This document shows, piece by piece, positions 14,210-16,329 of a stretch of DNA of 16,329 bases. Position 1 is the stretch's first letter, and each line of letters opens with the position of its first letter. This DNA comes from JANXSD01 sp038206385 (GTDB lineage: Bacteria > Bacteroidota > Bacteroidia > AKYH767-A > OLB10): positions 1-16,329 of the forward strand of contig JBBRAW010000084.1 of assembly GCA_038206385.1 (NCBI GenBank), given 5' to 3'. The notes beneath the pieces were generated by a model. That model searched no databases and was not told the origin of the DNA. It saw only the letters and a list, made by a program, of their open reading frames with translations. A program made the position numbers and the translations under genes.

Positions 14210-15418
14210 ATGACTTCTACTAAAGCAAACAGTATTAAATCTGTTCATTCAAATTTTTTAATTTATAACGACCTAAATTCAATTCCTGATAATCTAAAAT
14301 CAGAATTGAATTTGGGTTCGTTGATGATGAGTGAAAACTATTTTAAAGCATTGGAAGCATCTTCAATTCCAGGCATGTCATTTCGGTATCTTTTCCTTCA
14401 TCAAGACAATCATCTAAAAGGATTTTATTATTTTCAAATTATAAACCTTGCATCAAAAGAATTAGGAAAAATTATTCATCTTGATCCATACAGTAAAACA
14501 CTTAATCATTTTACTGGTGTAATTAATGCAATATTATTTGGTGCCAAAAAAGAAAAGCCTCACTATCTATTGATTGCAGGTAATATGATTATGAGTGGTG
14601 AATTTGGCATTTTAAATATAGAGAAAGACAAAATAGTTTTCGAACATTTAAATAATGCAGTAAAAGATGTTACACTAGCATTAGAAAAAAATGGGAAAGT
14701 GGTATCAACAATTATTAAAGATTTTAGTAATGAAACTGATCAGGTTAAAGAACCGCTTTTAACAAAATCCTATTCCTTGTTGGTGATGGATCCAATTATG
14801 AAAATGGAATTACAGGACGACTGGAAAATATTCCCCGATTATTTAGAAGCATTATCAGCAAAGTATCGCTTACGGTACAATAATGCTAGAAAAAAAATTG
14901 AATCTTTAACGATTAAAGATTTATCATTCGAAGAAATTTTATCTCAACAAAACAGTATTGATCCATTATATAAAGCTGTCCAACATAAATCACCAATACA
15001 ATTGGTAAAATTCGATTGCAATTATCTTTTGGAAATGTCACAAAATTTAGGTGACAATTTTAAATTTCGTGGATATTATTTGGACGGAAAAATGATTGCT
15101 TTCCTATGCGGAATAAAAACAAATGATCAATATGAAGCACATCATATTGGAATTGATTACCAATATAACCGATCGCATTCTTTATATCTAAATATTTTAT
15201 ATGAGTTCATTGGATTGGCCATTGAAGCGAAATCTAAAAATATTTCTTTCGGTAGAACGGCAATGGAAATGAAAACAACTGTTGGAGCTCGTCCAGTTTC
15301 ATATAATGCTTATATAAAATTAAATAATTATATGCTCAATTGCCTTGTAAAGAATTTCCTTCCTTCAGAAGCTATGGACAACTGGACTGCCAGAAATCCA
15401 TTTAAAGATTCCAAGTAA
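14210..15418 (+). CDS. GNAT/FemAB-like N-acyltransferase-type protein (BioF2-like)
   Basis: This 402-residue cytosolic protein has no signal peptide or membrane segment. Its second half shows an acyltransferase-like region. A basic helix (KYRLRYNNARKKIESL) leads into strands FRGYYLDGKMIAFLCGI and EAHHIGIDYQYN. After these come SLYLNILYEFIGLAIEAKSKN and FGRTAMEMKTTVGARPVS, the pattern of BioF2-like/FemAB-related GNAT proteins that are often misnamed 8-amino-7-oxononanoate synthase. The substrate is unknown; aminoacyl or acyl transfer to an envelope or small-molecule acceptor is possible. I chose the ATG at 14210 because AGGG stands five bases upstream; an in-frame GTG at 14204 would add two residues. 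It may be co-transcribed with the DUF885 gene. Confidence 0.72.
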   Translation: MTSTKANSIKSVHSNFLIYNDLNSIPDNLKSELNLGSLMMSENYFKALEASSIPGMSFRYLFLHQDNHLKGFYYFQIINLASKELGKIIHLDPYSKTLNHFTGVINAILFGAKKEKPHYLLIAGNMIMSGEFGILNIEKDKIVFEHLNNAVKDVTLALEKNGKVVSTIIKDFSNETDQVKEPLLTKSYSLLVMDPIMKMELQDDWKIFPDYLEALSAKYRLRYNNARKKIESLTIKDLSFEEILSQQNSIDPLYKAVQHKSPIQLVKFDCNYLLEMSQNLGDNFKFRGYYLDGKMIAFLCGIKTNDQYEAHHIGIDYQYNRSHSLYLNILYEFIGLAIEAKSKNISFGRTAMEMKTTVGARPVSYNAYIKLNNYMLNCLVKNFLPSEAMDNWTARNPFKDSK

Positions 15419-15514
15419 TTCTTGCCTCTATAAAACTGGGATTAATCAATCTTTTCATTCCATTCACATAAAATTTTATTGAAAAGACATCACTCCAACT
15501 AAATTGTAACTTAT

Positions 15515-15889
15515 ATGTTTACAATGAAGAAGCTGTGGGGATTTATTGCTGTACTTTTAATAGTAACAGTAGGTAACACAAAAGCTGATGTCATCCCGCA
15601 TTTGACACATTATTTCAATCAATTTACACCACAAACTACGTCTGCTTATCCAAACCCATTTAATGAGTCAACTACTATTTTTTATTCTCCTACAATAAAT
15701 GAGTTTATAAAAATTAAATTGTACAATAACAAAGGTCAATTGCTTAGTGAAATATTTGAAGACGATGTAGAAAAGGGAGAATCCTATCGCTTTGAAATAG
15801 ATGGTTCTTCACTTAGTCCAGGAGTATATTTTTATACCATCGAAGCGAATGGAAATATTTTACATCAACGTATCGACTTAGTTCGTTAA
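15515..15889 (+). CDS. Small secreted protein consisting almost only of a T9SS sorting domain
   Basis: This 124-residue protein has an N-terminal signal peptide (MKKLWGFIAVLLIVTVG, cleavage expected near residue 24). A type A T9SS sorting domain begins at about residue 44: AYPNPFNESTTI, then IKIKLYNNKGQLL, then SSLSPGVYFYTIEANG and the basic end HQRIDLVR. Only about 20 residues lie between the two, so there is no cargo domain. It could be a remnant of a larger secreted protein, a module captured for fusion, or a functional small surface factor. The frame is intact. Two starts are possible, ATG at 15515 and ATG at 15524; the second gives the more typical MKK signal peptide. The upstream 96-bp gap shows no clear promoter. 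Confidence 0.8.
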   Translation: MFTMKKLWGFIAVLLIVTVGNTKADVIPHLTHYFNQFTPQTTSAYPNPFNESTTIFYSPTINEFIKIKLYNNKGQLLSEIFEDDVEKGESYRFEIDGSSLSPGVYFYTIEANGNILHQRIDLVR

Positions 15890-15961
15890 TAATTTTTCGC
15901 ATAAAATAAGCCTGAATTACATTTTTTATTCCGACCTTGATGATGTCTAATTTAATGAGCT

Positions 15962-16291
15962 ATGAAATATTTCAAAATTATTATTCTATTATTTATATTT
16001 AACAATTCACTTTCTGCACAAAGTTTGAAAAAGGATACACTTTTTATTCCTGCTGGATTACGCCAGTATCAATTTCAACTTGAGAAACCAGTTAAAGCAA
16101 TTGAACATCTTCAATATGAAAAATCAGGTGAGCCAATAAAAGGATATCTTTCTCCAGATGGCTCCAGAATTATAATGGACAATTATAAAAAGGGACAAAG
16201 AGTAAAAGTTGACCTTATTCAGCTTGATGGTATCGTTGTACCACTTATTAAAAGTTCTTGCTTTATTGATCCAATAAATTACACCCTGTAG
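15962..16291 (+). CDS. Small secreted protein of unknown function
   Basis: This 109-residue protein starts with a clear signal peptide (MKYFKIIILLFIFNN, cleavage after SLSA at residue 19, then QS). The mature 90 residues are beta-prone and polar, with alternating segments such as DTLFIPAGLRQYQFQLEKPV, GYLSPDGSRIIM and RVKVDLIQLDGIVVPLI, and one Cys near the end. I do not recognise a family; it lacks a lipobox and a T9SS tail, so the periplasm is the likely location. It follows the mini T9SS protein by 72 bp on the same strand. Its last codons and stop lie inside the left arm of a 14-bp inverted repeat. Confidence 0.7.
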   Translation: MKYFKIIILLFIFNNSLSAQSLKKDTLFIPAGLRQYQFQLEKPVKAIEHLQYEKSGEPIKGYLSPDGSRIIMDNYKKGQRVKVDLIQLDGIVVPLIKSSCFIDPINYTL

Positions 16292-16329
16292 TCATAAAAA
16301 ATTAATGCAACAGGGTGTAATTTTATTTA
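16276..16329 (+). terminator. Terminator-like 14-bp inverted repeat overlapping the 3' end of the last gene
   Basis: AAATTACACCCTGT (16276-16289) and ACAGGGTGTAATTT (16310-16323) are perfect inverted repeats separated by 20 A+T-rich bases. The right arm runs into TTTTATTTA at the window edge, as a plus-strand terminator would. The left arm covers the last four codons and the first base of the TAG stop of the preceding gene. The loop is longer than usual for an intrinsic terminator. Confidence 0.65.

Overview
The window looks like an ordinary chromosomal stretch of a Bacteroidota bacterium. The clues agree. DNA is strongly A+T-rich and most start codons lack a Shine-Dalgarno sequence. Two proteins end in type IX secretion (T9SS) sorting domains. 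Several lipoproteins carry a Cys at residue 20, one followed by the KKE typical of the phylum. A clean Bacteroidota -7 element (TACTTTTG, the TAnnTTTG type) stands upstream of one gene. I see no rRNA, tRNA, CRISPR array, insertion sequence, phage gene or plasmid function.

Left part (1-4160): the 3' portion of a large secreted beta-propeller (SBBP-type repeat) protein with a T9SS tail runs convergently into a NUDIX hydrolase. The two stop codons share one hairpin. The NUDIX gene is divergent from pfkA (ATP-dependent 6-phosphofructokinase). After pfkA comes an outer-membrane beta-barrel-like protein with its own promoter and a strong bidirectional terminator behind it.

Middle (4166-8076, all minus strand): two tandem, paralogous POT-family proton-coupled peptide transporters, separated by a clear intrinsic terminator. 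The second is followed at 36 bp by a thioredoxin-fold lipoprotein with a CGWC motif. To the right, reading plus, are a YbaB/EbfC nucleoid-associated protein and a DinB/DUF1569-like protein, probably one transcript.

Right part (9196-16329): a minus-strand pair, a secreted prolyl oligopeptidase (S9A) whose stop overlaps the start of a DUF5011-like lipoprotein (ATGA). It is divergent from a DUF885 metallopeptidase-like lipoprotein. After that gene come a GNAT/FemAB-like acyltransferase-type protein, a very small secreted protein made almost only of a T9SS sorting domain, and a small secreted protein of unknown function whose 3' end is built into a 14-bp inverted repeat.

A functional theme can be inferred. 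Two peptide importers, a proline-specific oligopeptidase and a DUF885 peptidase-like lipoprotein within 10 kb fit a lifestyle of peptide scavenging, with envelope proteolysis feeding di/tripeptide uptake. I do not see a convincing undescribed system. The items most worth a second look are the cargo-less T9SS mini-protein (15515-15889), the translationally coupled lipoprotein/peptidase pair (9196-12305), the transporter/thioredoxin pair (4166-6211) and several regulatory inverted repeats.
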